From the NCBI GenBank assembly GCA_902619615.1, contig CACNFD010000001.1, forward strand, positions 241,431-305,430: 64,000 nt of DNA, given 5' to 3'. This DNA is from an uncultured SAR116 cluster alpha proteobacterium. GTDB lineage: Bacteria > Pseudomonadota > Alphaproteobacteria > Puniceispirillales > Marisalimonadaceae. Positions within the stretch are counted from its first letter, which is position 1. Each line of letters opens with the position of its first letter. The notes beneath the pieces are model-generated. The model ran no database searches. It was not told where the DNA came from and saw nothing but the letters and a program-made list of their open reading frames with translations. The position numbers and the translations under genes are program-made. This document shows, one piece after another, positions 8,008-18,962 of this stretch.

Positions 8008-8940
8008 ATGTCCAAAAAAGTGATAATAATTGGTTCAGGCATAGCAGGAATTTCTTCATCATTAAAGCTAAAATCTTATGGTATAAATTCAATCATTGTA
8101 GATAAAGGTAATTTTATAGGTGGAAGAATAAGCACTAGAGAAGCAGAGAAAAATTCCAGTTCAAGTTTTTTTTTTCATGGTGCTCAATTTTTTACCGCCA
8201 AAACACCTGAATTTAAAAAAATTATTAGTACCGGAGTTAATGAAAAATATATAGAGGAATTTGGAAATTTTGATCCTAAAAGATATAGAGGAAACAAAAC
8301 AATGAGAGATTTTTTGCTAAATCTATCAAAAGAATTAAACATCCAACAAAAAGTGAAAATTATTGGAATTAAACCAGATAACTATAAAATTAAAGTCCTT
8401 GATAATAATGTAAAAGAATGGATAAGTTACGATGGCGTCATTTCAACACTTCCAGCACCCCAAAACAGTGAATTATTAAATCAATTTCCTTCATTACAGA
8501 AAACTCTCAACACAGGATCATATCATGCATGCATAGCCCTTATGTTTACTTTTGAAGAAATTCCATCAGATCTAAATACTTATTATGATTTTTATAAAAA
8601 ACCAGGAATATTAAGCTGGATGGCCTATGGAAGCAACCTAAATGTTTGGACTGCTCATACCAATGAAGCATTTTCTAATTTAAACTATTATAAAGACGAA
8701 AATTTTCTGAAAGAAAAAATAATGTCTTCAATAAAACAGTTTTTTTTTAGCTCAAAGATAAAGTTTCATAGTTTACATGTTTGGAAATATGCTAAGGTAG
8801 CAAAAAAGTGCTTAGGGCCTCAGATTGATCCTAAACACACAGTTGCAATTGCAGGAGATTTTTTGGAGGGACCAAATGTTGAATCTGCATTTATTTCAGG
8901 GAATAAAGCAGCTAATTTAATTTTTAATAGACTAAAATAA
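8008..8940 (+). CDS. FAD-dependent amine oxidase/renalase-like oxidoreductase
   Basis: This 310-residue flavoprotein begins with a Rossmann FAD motif G9-S-G11-I-A-G14, followed by the E/D-binding position (VDKG) and the GGRISTRE motif typical of the amine oxidase/renalase-like group. The C-terminus has the second FAD motif, AIAGDFLEGPNVESAFISG. The substrate is unknown. AAGGA precedes the ATG. It is divergent from the HAD operon by 47 bases and followed 37 bases later by a rhodanese gene, probably co-transcribed. Confidence 0.75.
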   Translation: MSKKVIIIGSGIAGISSSLKLKSYGINSIIVDKGNFIGGRISTREAEKNSSSSFFFHGAQFFTAKTPEFKKIISTGVNEKYIEEFGNFDPKRYRGNKTMRDFLLNLSKELNIQQKVKIIGIKPDNYKIKVLDNNVKEWISYDGVISTLPAPQNSELLNQFPSLQKTLNTGSYHACIALMFTFEEIPSDLNTYYDFYKKPGILSWMAYGSNLNVWTAHTNEAFSNLNYYKDENFLKEKIMSSIKQFFFSSKIKFHSLHVWKYAKVAKKCLGPQIDPKHTVAIAGDFLEGPNVESAFISGNKAANLIFNRLK

Positions 8941-8977
8941 ATTGATTGTTTCATAAAATTTTAAAGAAAGAATAAAT

Positions 8978-9373
8978 ATGATTAAAATAAAAACCTCAGT
9001 TATGAAACTTGTAGAAAGTGCTAAGAAACAAATTAATAATTTAGAAGTAAGTGATGCTATTAAAATGCATTCCAACAAAACTAACTTATTCATTGACGTA
9101 AGGGATATAAGAGAAATCCAAAAATCAGGTCGTATATTTGGAGCAAAACATGTTCCAAGATGTATGTTAGAGTTTTGGATAGATCCTGAAAGTCCGTATC
9201 ATAAAAAGTTTTTTAAGGATAATTATCATTTCATTTTTTATTGTGCATCTGACTGGCGTTCAGCACTCGCCACACTTTCAGCTAACGAAATTGGACTCTT
9301 AAACACCTCTCATCTAGTTGGAGGTTTTAATAAGTGGTTAGAAAAAAATGGACCAATTGAAAAACCAAGATAA
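8978..9373 (+). CDS. Rhodanese-like sulfurtransferase domain protein
   Basis: This 131-residue single-domain rhodanese has FIDVRDIREIQKSG near 39-51 and the catalytic loop C89-A-S-D-W-R-S, so the persulfide-forming cysteine is present. It ends with the usual HLVGGFNKWLEKNGP segment. Single-domain rhodaneses shuttle sulfane sulfur or detoxify; the acceptor is unknown. A Shine-Dalgarno AAGAAAG lies upstream of the ATG. It follows the FAD oxidoreductase and precedes the EamA transporter on the same strand. Confidence 0.82.
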   Translation: MIKIKTSVMKLVESAKKQINNLEVSDAIKMHSNKTNLFIDVRDIREIQKSGRIFGAKHVPRCMLEFWIDPESPYHKKFFKDNYHFIFYCASDWRSALATLSANEIGLLNTSHLVGGFNKWLEKNGPIEKPR

Positions 9374-9394
9374 TTTATCATAATAGTACCTCAA

Positions 9395-10272
9395 ATGAGA
9401 AAGTAGTTCATATATATAACATAATACCAATAATTTTTGTATTACTATGGTCTTCGGCATTCATTACCAGCAAAATAATTATCGATAATGCCCCACCTTT
9501 TCTCTCGCTTTCAATAAGATTTGGGATAGTTGCCTTTTTATTTTTCCTTTTTTTCATTTATTTTTCAAAAGACAAACATATTTCTTTTCAAGCTTTTAAA
9601 AATGCATCCATTAGTGGGTTGTTATTTCATGGCTTATATTTAGGTGGAGTTTTTTTTGCTTTATCTCAAGGTATATCAGCTACCCTTATAGCGTTAATTG
9701 TCTCATTACAACCTATTCTAACATCATTTCTAGCAAAAATTTATTTGAATGAAACTTTAACTAAATATCAGTTGCTTGGTATCATTTTAGGATTTAGTGG
9801 TGCATTGATAATTATAATTTCTGATCTAATTGATGGTCTAACTATAGTTGCTTTTCTTGCTGGAATAGTTGGACTAATTTCATCTTCACTAGGTATTATT
9901 TGGCAGAAAAAAATAGGATCTGATTTATCTCTGTCTGGGAATAATTTTTTACAAGCATTAAGTGCTGCAACTTTTCATCTTCTATTAGCGTTATGCTTTG
10001 AAGAATTTTCTTTAAATTTATCAAATGATTTTATATTAGCTATGTCGTGGCAAATATTTGCTGTTTCACTTGGTGCATTTTTGATTTTGATGTGGTTATT
10101 AGCGAATAATAAAGCAAATGAAACATCAACTTTATTTTTTTTAGTACCTCCTATTTCTGCTTTACTCGCTTTTTTAATATTAGAAGAAACATTCACTTTT
10201 TTTGACTTCTTTGGTTTATTTCTTTCTTGTATTGGGGTATTTATGGTTTCAAAAATTCAAATAAAAATGTAA
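9395..10272 (+). CDS. EamA/DMT-family membrane transporter with a disrupted start
   Basis: The reading frame encodes a DMT-superfamily permease with two EamA repeats and about ten membrane helices. The frame is open from 9361, and conserved family sequence (IIFVLLWSSAFITSK) appears from 9421, but there is no ATG, GTG or TTG in frame before the TTG at 9619, which would delete the first helices. An ATG at 9395 is one base out of frame and lies beside an AAA run (9398-9402 region). One added A would give a normal protein of about 292 residues. So this is either a one-base deletion or assembly error, or a non-standard start such as ATT/ATA. Substrate unknown. Confidence 0.65.
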
Positions 10273-10327
10273 ATATTTTACAGTATTGATTTATTTTAAA
10301 ATATTGTTAATCTTTATTTATCAAAGT

Positions 10328-10490
10328 CTTTTTGTGTGAGAGAGTTATTTATAACCGCCGAAGGAGCAACCACCCCGGAAACTCTCAGGCACCCGAAACA
10401 CAAAAAGTTGATAATCTGGAGAGTGGTGATTTTATCATCCACCGAAGGGGTAAGCCAATTTTGGTCAATCTTTCAGGTTCCGTGACAGAT
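10328..10490 (+). ncRNA. Tandem glycine riboswitch
   Basis: Two consecutive glycine-aptamer units are visible. Aptamer 1 (10328-10407) has a perfect 10-bp P1 stem between 10328-10337 and 10398-10407, the CCGCCGAAGGAGCAA core and an AACTCTCAGG segment. Aptamer 2 (10414-10490) has P1 ATCTG (10414-10418) with CAGAT (10486-10490), the GGAGAG element, CACCGAAGGGGTAAGCC and a TTTCAGG segment. A short linker joins them, as in known cooperative glycine riboswitches. It lies directly upstream of a DadA/glycine-oxidase-like gene. In SAR11 relatives glycine riboswitches control glycine-use genes, so this location fits a catabolic target. Confidence 0.93.
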
Positions 10491-10527
10491 GGGGTAATAT
10501 TTAATTTACAAAAACTTTGTCACGGAG
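10478..10527 (+). promoter_or_regulatory. Riboswitch expression platform hiding the Shine-Dalgarno
   Basis: Bases 10479-10487 (TCCGTGACA) are exactly complementary to 10518-10526 (TGTCACGGA), and 10478 can wobble-pair with 10527. The 3' arm contains the GGAG Shine-Dalgarno (10524-10527) of the ATG at 10534. The 5' arm shares bases 10486-10487 with the 3' strand of the aptamer-2 P1 stem. Ligand-bound and ribosome-blocked folds therefore exclude each other. The predicted logic is glycine binding, P1 formation, release of the Shine-Dalgarno and translation ON. Confidence 0.8.
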
Positions 10528-10533
10528 TTTATT

Positions 10534-11766
10534 ATGAAAAACATAGCAATAATAGGAGCAGGTATAACTGGAATAACTACTGCTTACCAACTTCTAGAAA
10601 GAGGTTATACTGTATCTGTTTTTGATAAAAACCGTTATGCTGCCATGGAAACTAGTTTTGCAAATGGTGGTCAATTATCTGCTTGCAACGCTGAAGTTTG
10701 GAATAGTTGGTCAACAATAGGTAAAGGTATCCAATGGATGTTGAAAAAAGATGCTCCTCTGCTATTCAGTCCTAAGTTAAATTTTCATAAAGTTAAATGG
10801 ATTATTGATTTTATAAGTAATATTCCGAACCACAAAAAAAATACAATTTTAACAGCCAAAATGGCTATAGATAGTAGAAATGAATTCAAAAGAATTTTAA
10901 AAAAGGAAAAAATCAAACTTGATCTTGAAGAGAAGGGTATCATGCATTTATGTGAATGTTACGCCTCATTGGAACATGGAAGAAAAGTGAACAAATGGCT
11001 TTTAGAAGCAGGATTAGATAGAAGAGAAATTTCTAAAGATGAGATGTTATCAATTGAACCAACGATAAACCTTAAAAATTTTATTGGAGGATTTTATACA
11101 AAAAGTGATATGTCTGGAGATATCCATAAGTTTACAAAATTACTTGCTGACGCTTGTGGAAGAAAAGGTGTAAAGTTTTTTTATGAAACAGAAATTATTA
11201 AGGTTAATCACGATAACAAACAACCAATACTTACCTTTAATCAATCTAACAATATTCAAAGTCAAAATTTTGATGGGATTGTAATTTGTGCTGGCGTAAA
11301 CAGTAAATTTATTGCAAGTGAGTTAGGTGATAAAATTAATATATATCCTGTAAAAGGATATTCAATTACAATATTACTCAATGATGAAGAGAGCATAAGA
11401 AATGCTCCTTATGTGTCTTTACTAGATGACAAAGCTAAGATTGTATCAAGTAGATTAGGAAAAGACAGATTTAGAGTTGCAGGCACAGCTGAATTTAATG
11501 GTTATAACAAAGACATAAGGGCAGATAGAATTAATCCTCTTATTAAGTGGTGTAATGAGCTTTTTCCAAAAGTTTCCACAGAACACGCTATACCATGGGC
11601 AGGATTAAGACCTATGACACCTAGCATGGTGCCCAGAGTTGGAAGTGGGAAATTACCAGGAGTATTTTACAATACAGGACATGGACATCTTGGTTGGACA
11701 CTCAGTGCATTTACATCTCAACAAATTTCAGACCATATAATTAGAAAGGATAATATTTTAAACTAA
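10534..11766 (+). CDS. DadA-like D-amino-acid dehydrogenase / glycine oxidase-type FAD enzyme
   Basis: This 410-residue flavoprotein of the DAO/DadA family has an N-terminal FAD motif G8-A-G10-I-T-G13 and a FANGGQLS motif near 44 typical of the DadA small-chain family. Its C-terminus, WAGLRPMTPSMVPRVG and NTGHGHLGWTLS, is characteristic. DadA deaminates D-amino acids (D-alanine) to keto acids with electrons passed to quinone. The glycine riboswitch in its leader suggests that here glycine, or a compound giving glycine, is the physiological substrate or signal, with glyoxylate as a likely product; this is inference. The start is fixed by CGGAG at 10523-10527. It converges with gyrB, 2 bases apart. 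Confidence 0.87.
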   Translation: MKNIAIIGAGITGITTAYQLLERGYTVSVFDKNRYAAMETSFANGGQLSACNAEVWNSWSTIGKGIQWMLKKDAPLLFSPKLNFHKVKWIIDFISNIPNHKKNTILTAKMAIDSRNEFKRILKKEKIKLDLEEKGIMHLCECYASLEHGRKVNKWLLEAGLDRREISKDEMLSIEPTINLKNFIGGFYTKSDMSGDIHKFTKLLADACGRKGVKFFYETEIIKVNHDNKQPILTFNQSNNIQSQNFDGIVICAGVNSKFIASELGDKINIYPVKGYSITILLNDEESIRNAPYVSLLDDKAKIVSSRLGKDRFRVAGTAEFNGYNKDIRADRINPLIKWCNELFPKVSTEHAIPWAGLRPMTPSMVPRVGSGKLPGVFYNTGHGHLGWTLSAFTSQQISDHIIRKDNILN

Positions 11767-11768
11767 TT

Positions 11769-14204
<2,436 letters not shown>

Positions 14205-15428
14205 TTAAATATCTCCAGATTTAAAGTTATAATTACCATCGAAACTTTCCTTAACCTTTGGAAGATTTATTTTATGAATAAAACATGGGTATTCTGAAAA
14301 AGCATCTTTGCTTGTGCTTGTAAACCAAGATTGACCATGATGCCTAGATAACTCTACAAATAATGCTTTTCTATGTTTTTTATCTAAATGCTCCACAATA
14401 TCATCTAACAATAAAATTGGACCCATATTATACTTATTATGCAACATTCTAGCATGAGATAAAATAATGGAAATTAACAAGAGTTTTTGTTCACCTGTAG
14501 ACGAAATGTCTAAATTTTTATTATTTTCTCTATTTAAAATTTCTATTTTTGAATTATTAGGACCAGAAATAGTTAAATCATAATCTAATCTTGACTTTTT
14601 TAATTCTGATCTAATGAAATCTTCTACTTCAACAGCAGGATTTTCTTTAAGTAAACTTTCTATCTTTCCTTTAATCAAAATACTCACTGAAGGAAAATCT
14701 TGAGTTAAATTATTTTTTTTATTTTCTGTTTTGTATAAATGTTCCAGCTCTTCCAATAAGTCTAATCTGCTAGCAGTAATAGCAATCGACAATTCAGAAA
14801 TTTTTGACTCTATAGTATCTAACCATATTTTATCACTATCTATTTGCATCAAAATTTTGTTTCTCTGCCTTAATAATTTTTCATATTTATAGACTCTATT
14901 TAAATGTAAATTATCTATGGATAAAGTTAATCTATCAATGAAGCGTCTTTTTTCGTTCATGCTTGTTTGAAACAAAATACACATTTGCGGCGTAATCCAT
15001 GAAATATTTAAAACTTTACCCAAAGCACTCAAAGGTTTTTGATCTGAATTGATTTTAGCAATTCTGGATTTATTTGATAAAGTTTTTTTCAAACCTGTAC
15101 CAATATTAATTTTACCCTTAGGGCTAACTAAATCTATATTAATTCCCCAAATTCTATAATCATCACTGCATATTTCTTGTTCATACAAAAAATTTTCTAT
15201 ATTTGCTTTTCTTAGCCCTTTTCCCTGATTTAATAAAGAAATTGCTTCCAACACGTTTGTTTTACCACATCCATTTTCTCCATAAATTAATATCGAAGAT
15301 TTATTTAAATTAAAATTTAAAGTTTTGTGATTTCTAAAATTTATTAGATTTAATTTTTCTATATAAATTTTTTTAGAATCTTCTATCTTAGAACTATCTT
15401 CTTTAAAACTTAAAATGTTATTGTTCAT
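14205..15428 (-). CDS. recF: DNA replication and repair protein RecF
   Basis: RecF is an SMC-like ATPase that loads RecA at single-strand gaps with RecO and RecR. The 407-residue protein has Walker A G50-x4-GKT within GENGCGKTN, an FRNHKTL motif just before it, an ABC-like signature near STGEQKLLLISIIL, and Walker B with ILLLDDIVEHLD. It is slightly longer than typical RecF (360-380) because of an N-terminal extension of about 20 polar residues. It lies between dnaN (37-base gap) and gyrB (no gap). Confidence 0.92.
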   Translation of the reverse strand: MNNNILSFKEDSSKIEDSKKIYIEKLNLINFRNHKTLNFNLNKSSILIYGENGCGKTNVLEAISLLNQGKGLRKANIENFLYEQEICSDDYRIWGINIDLVSPKGKINIGTGLKKTLSNKSRIAKINSDQKPLSALGKVLNISWITPQMCILFQTSMNEKRRFIDRLTLSIDNLHLNRVYKYEKLLRQRNKILMQIDSDKIWLDTIESKISELSIAITASRLDLLEELEHLYKTENKKNNLTQDFPSVSILIKGKIESLLKENPAVEVEDFIRSELKKSRLDYDLTISGPNNSKIEILNRENNKNLDISSTGEQKLLLISIILSHARMLHNKYNMGPILLLDDIVEHLDKKHRKALFVELSRHHGQSWFTSTSKDAFSEYPCFIHKINLPKVKESFDGNYNFKSGDI

Positions 15429-15465
15429 TTTTCTCGTAGATTTCTTAATTAAATCTGATTGAAAA

Positions 15466-16575
15466 TCAGACTCTCATCGGCATTAAAACAAAGATTACCC
15501 CATCTTGGTCTGGATCTGTAATTAATGCAGGTGACGCTGAATCTGACAATAAAACTTTAATTTCTTTACCTTGTATTTGAGAAGCTATATCTAAAAGATA
15601 TTTTGAATTAAATCCAATTTCTAAATTATCGTGGCTATAATCTATTTCTAATTCTTCAGACGCATCTCCAAGATCATGGCTATTGACGTTTAAAGAAAGT
15701 AAGTTATTACTTAATGAAAGTTTTACTGCTCTAGATTTTTCCATAGACACAGTGGAAACTCTATCAATTGCTTTTGAAAATTCTAAGTTTGAAATGACTA
15801 ATTTATTTAAATTTTCTTTCGGTATCACTCTTTGATAATCTGGAAAGGAGCCGTCAATCAATTTTGTAGTTAAAGTTGAATTAGGAAAAATAAATTGAGC
15901 TTTGCTATTTGAAATAATAATTTTAATTTTACCATCTGTTCCATCAGTTAATTTTCTGATTTCACCTACTGCTTTTCTTGGTAAGATTATTCCTGGCATA
16001 TTTTCAGCACCTTCAGGAAGAGGAATTTCTGCTTGAGCTAGTCTATGACCATCAGTTGCAACAGCTCTAAGTTTGTCTTTTTCTGAATCTGGAACATGCA
16101 AAAAAATACCGTTGAGATAATATCGTGTTTCCTCAGATGAAATAGCAAATTTTGTATTATCAATTAAATTAGTAAGATCTATTGACTGAAGAGAGAACTC
16201 ATGGCCTTTGTCAATATTTGTCATAATTGGGTAATCGTCTACAGGTAAGGTTGGAAGAATAAATTTGGATTTACCAGCAGAAACTTCTACGTTTAAATCT
16301 CTATGCTCAATTTTAATTTCAGAACCATCAGGAAGTTTTCTTACTATATCATGCAATGTATGTGCTGCTAAAGTTACTTTTCCTTGACTTGAAACTATAC
16401 ATCCTGTTTCTTCTACAATATCCATATCCATATCTGTTGCAGTAAATGATACTTTTGATGAATTAGTCTCTATCAATACATTAGATAAAATAGGGATAGT
16501 GTTTCTTCTTTCTACAACTGAGTATATATGCCCAAGTGGTTTTAAAAGAGCATTTCTATCTATAATAAAATCCAT
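15466..16575 (-). CDS. dnaN: DNA polymerase III beta sliding clamp
   Basis: This 369-residue clamp tethers Pol III to DNA and binds partners through its C-terminal pocket. Three repeated clamp domains of about 120 residues are present. The C-terminus ends with the near-invariant MPMRV motif, and the N-terminus has the RRNTIPILSNVLIE segment typical of DnaN. It follows dnaA in the classical dnaA-dnaN-recF-gyrB order after a 120-base gap that could carry its own promoter. Confidence 0.95.
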   Translation of the reverse strand: MDFIIDRNALLKPLGHIYSVVERRNTIPILSNVLIETNSSKVSFTATDMDMDIVEETGCIVSSQGKVTLAAHTLHDIVRKLPDGSEIKIEHRDLNVEVSAGKSKFILPTLPVDDYPIMTNIDKGHEFSLQSIDLTNLIDNTKFAISSEETRYYLNGIFLHVPDSEKDKLRAVATDGHRLAQAEIPLPEGAENMPGIILPRKAVGEIRKLTDGTDGKIKIIISNSKAQFIFPNSTLTTKLIDGSFPDYQRVIPKENLNKLVISNLEFSKAIDRVSTVSMEKSRAVKLSLSNNLLSLNVNSHDLGDASEELEIDYSHDNLEIGFNSKYLLDIASQIQGKEIKVLLSDSASPALITDPDQDGVIFVLMPMRV

Positions 16576-16615
16576 AATAAAACCTCAATTACTTTCTGAA
16601 TTAAGATAATTAATT

Positions 16616-16624
16616 TTTGGATAA
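16616..16624 (-). promoter_or_regulatory. Possible single DnaA box in the dnaA-dnaN spacer
   Basis: The minus strand reads TTATCCAAA, one mismatch from the DnaA box TTATCCACA, about 40 bases upstream of dnaN. DnaA boxes in this spacer are known in other bacteria. A single near-match in AT-rich DNA may be chance, and no cluster is seen. Confidence 0.25.
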
Positions 16625-16695
16625 ATTATAGCATGTTTAAACTTATTTCAGCAAGCAATTACAACTAAGAAATTTGAAAGAAAATTGATTAAAAT

Positions 16696-18135
16696 TTAAA
16701 GGGAATAAATAGTTTTCTTTAAATGAGAAATCTGTTTTTTTAGTTTTTCATCAACACTAATTAATGAATCAATTTTTTTTACTGCATGTAAAACAGTTGT
16801 ATGATCTTTACCTCCAAAAGCTTTTCCAATTTCTGGATACGAAAAGCTAGTTAAGCTCTTACAAAGAAACATAGCTATTTGTCTAGGTCTAGCAATATTG
16901 ATTGATCTTCTAGAAGAGCTCATATCTGATATTTCTAAATTATAATAAGATGAAACTTGTTTCTGAATATCATTTATAGAAATATTTTTGTCATGTGCTG
17001 AAATAAGATCCGATAATAATTCTTTAGAATTTTCTATATTAATTTTTTTATCTGTTAATTCGAAGTTTGCACAAATACGGTTTAATGCACCTTCTAATTC
17101 TCTTATATTATTTATGATATTCCTTGCTATAAAATCAAGCACCTCTGATGGAATATTAATATTTAAAGATTCTACTTTTTTTTTCAATATACATAGTCTT
17201 AATTCATAATTAGTTTGAAGAAAATCTACTACAAGACCACCAGCCAATCTGGATTTAAGCTTATCGTCTAACGAGAACAAATCTAGAGGAGATTTGTTTG
17301 ATGAGATAATTATTTGTTTCCCTTCATTAATTAAATCATTGAATGTATAAAAAAATTCTTCCTGAGTTGACCCTTTCCCACCTATGAATTGAATATCATC
17401 AATCATCAAAACATCTATAGAACGGAATTGATCCTTAAACTTTATAGTTTCTTTTAATCTAATGGATTTTATAAATTGATACATAAATCTTTCAGCAGAC
17501 ATCATAACAATTTTTTGATTAGGTAAATTTTCTTTTAATTCTATTGCAATTGCATTTAATAAATGTGTTTTTCCCATACCTACATTACCGTAAATGTATA
17601 AAGGATTATATATCAAACCATTTTTTTCACTAACCCTTTTAGAAGCCGCATATGGCATTCGATTGGCGTCACCTACAACAAAATTGTCAAAGGTGTATTT
17701 TGAATTTAATTTCATAGATACGCTTTCAACAAATGAGAGATCATTATAATTTTTTTGTTCAATTGATTTAAAGCTACTTCCATTATTTACAGAAGTTGTC
17801 TGGTTTTTTAGAGAAAGAGGCAAAATAAGAAATTTAATTTTTTTCAAATTATCAAAATAAGTTGAAGCCTGGGAAAAAATGGTTTCGTAATATTGTGTTT
17901 CAGCTCTATTAGAAATAATTTTTGAGTCGGTTGAAAGATATAAAATTCCATTTTCATAATTTTCAAATTTAAGAGGTTTAATCCATGCTTTCCAAAAAAT
18001 CTCTTTTATATTTTTTGAAATTAAAATTTTTATTTTTTCCCATTGATTTATTCGATAAGATGAAATTTCGTTTAATTCTAGTATATTTTGATCATTATTA
18101 TCTTCTAATTCAAGATTTACTTTCGTTTCAGACAT
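16696..18135 (-). CDS. dnaA: Chromosomal replication initiator DnaA
   Basis: This 479-residue AAA+ ATPase binds DnaA boxes and melts the origin. Domain I (about 28-95) is followed by a short linker and the AAA+ core with Walker A GNVGMGKT (183-190) and Walker B LMIDDIQF (D246, D247). Domain IV holds the signature SSRRSINIARPRQIAMF and GGKDHTTVLHA near 448. The length is usual. It heads the dnaA-dnaN-recF-gyrB group and is preceded by 475 bases of AT-rich non-coding sequence. Confidence 0.96.
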   Translation of the reverse strand: MSETKVNLELEDNNDQNILELNEISSYRINQWEKIKILISKNIKEIFWKAWIKPLKFENYENGILYLSTDSKIISNRAETQYYETIFSQASTYFDNLKKIKFLILPLSLKNQTTSVNNGSSFKSIEQKNYNDLSFVESVSMKLNSKYTFDNFVVGDANRMPYAASKRVSEKNGLIYNPLYIYGNVGMGKTHLLNAIAIELKENLPNQKIVMMSAERFMYQFIKSIRLKETIKFKDQFRSIDVLMIDDIQFIGGKGSTQEEFFYTFNDLINEGKQIIISSNKSPLDLFSLDDKLKSRLAGGLVVDFLQTNYELRLCILKKKVESLNINIPSEVLDFIARNIINNIRELEGALNRICANFELTDKKINIENSKELLSDLISAHDKNISINDIQKQVSSYYNLEISDMSSSRRSINIARPRQIAMFLCKSLTSFSYPEIGKAFGGKDHTTVLHAVKKIDSLISVDEKLKKQISHLKKTIYSL

Positions 18136-18408
18136 TTAATCAAAATCCTAATTACAATAGTGATATAAATACAATTTATGTACAAAACTTAATGGACAAA
18201 ACAAATATATATCTCTGAAATTCATTCGCAAGAATTGAAGTAATAATAAAATAAAAAAATTTATTGATTTTTAATTTTAAGTAAAAAATATAAATAAAAC
18301 AGTATACTAAATTTTTTGTAGATATTAGATTTATTTAATTTTGTTAATTAAATTTGATGTTAATAACCCTCAATCCTTAATATTAATTTGTAATATTTAT
18401 AGATACTA

Positions 18409-18456
18409 CATTGAATTTATTATGATTCTCTTCAACACCTTTTTTAAAATTCAATG
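18409..18456. repeat. Perfect inverted repeat in the dnaA-rpsT spacer
   Basis: CATTGAATTT at 18409-18418 is exactly complementary to AAATTCAATG at 18447-18456, leaving a 28-base loop. No T-tract follows directly, so a classical terminator is unlikely. A structured transcript or protein site is possible, and chance in such AT-rich DNA cannot be excluded. Confidence 0.45.
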
Positions 18457-18560
18457 ACTATTTAGATTGTTGGAATTTAATATTATTAAAAAATTTTATA
18501 ATTTTTTATTAATATAATTTTCTCTAATCAAGCGAATCGTTGGATTAATTATTTTTCATA

Positions 18561-18584
18561 AAAAAAAGAGGCAAAAACCTCTTT
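18561..18584 (-). terminator. Rho-independent terminator of rpsT
   Basis: Stem AAAGAGG (18565-18571) and CCTCTTT (18578-18584) encloses a six-base loop. Read on the minus strand it is followed by a run of eight T. It lies about 25 bases beyond the rpsT stop. Confidence 0.85.
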
Positions 18585-18610
18585 AGTAATATTAAACCAT
18601 AAATTTAAAT

Positions 18611-18889
18611 TTATGCTATTTTTTTAATTCTTGAAGAAAGTCTAGAGAGTTTTCTTGAAATTGTATTTTTTTTAAAAACACCTTTTGTTACGGATTTATG
18701 CATTTCTGGTTGAGCGTCTTTGAATGCTTTTTGAGCTAATAATTTATCAGCCTTCTCTATAGCTATTTCAACTTTTTTTATAAAAGATCTTACTCTATTT
18801 TTTCTAACTTTATTGACAATTTCCATTCTAGCATTTCTTCTAATTCTTTTTTTTGCTGAAGCATGATTAGCCATTATAATCCCTTTCAA
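18611..18889 (-). CDS. rpsT: 30S ribosomal protein S20
   Basis: S20 is a primary 16S rRNA-binding protein of the small subunit. The basic, helical protein has the family N-terminus MANHASAKKRIRRN; the ATG for that start is four codons downstream of the listed one (at about 18877) and is the more likely initiation site. The C-terminus KKNTISRKLSRLSSRIKK is typical. It is single, with its own terminator, and is adjacent to dnaA as in many alphaproteobacteria. Confidence 0.93.
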   Translation of the reverse strand: MKGIIMANHASAKKRIRRNARMEIVNKVRKNRVRSFIKKVEIAIEKADKLLAQKAFKDAQPEMHKSVTKGVFKKNTISRKLSRLSSRIKKIA

Positions 18890-18962
18890 ATTTTAATATG
18901 AATTAAATTTTTCTTTATTAAATGTCAAGTTAATAAAGATGTTTGTTTGTTTTACTTAAATA

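Larger units (their letters stand above)
18136..18610. other. AT-rich intergenic region between rpsT and dnaA
   Basis: This is the only stretch of more than 300 bases without a gene. I see no ORF of note, no tRNA and no DnaA box with one or fewer mismatches. It must hold the dnaA promoter. It contains a perfect 10-base inverted repeat (18409-18418 with 18447-18456) and the rpsT terminator (18565-18584). It could host a small RNA or origin elements, but nothing in the sequence establishes either. Confidence 0.6.

Noticed and set aside
10332..10625. Open reading frame of 97 codons across the glycine riboswitch
   Set aside because: It overlaps the structured aptamers and the start of the dadA-like gene in another frame, has no family resemblance and its apparent coding is explained by conserved RNA sequence.
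18136..18610. Replication origin next to dnaA
   Set aside because: No cluster of DnaA boxes is visible and alphaproteobacterial origins are often not beside dnaA. A skew analysis of the whole chromosome would be needed.
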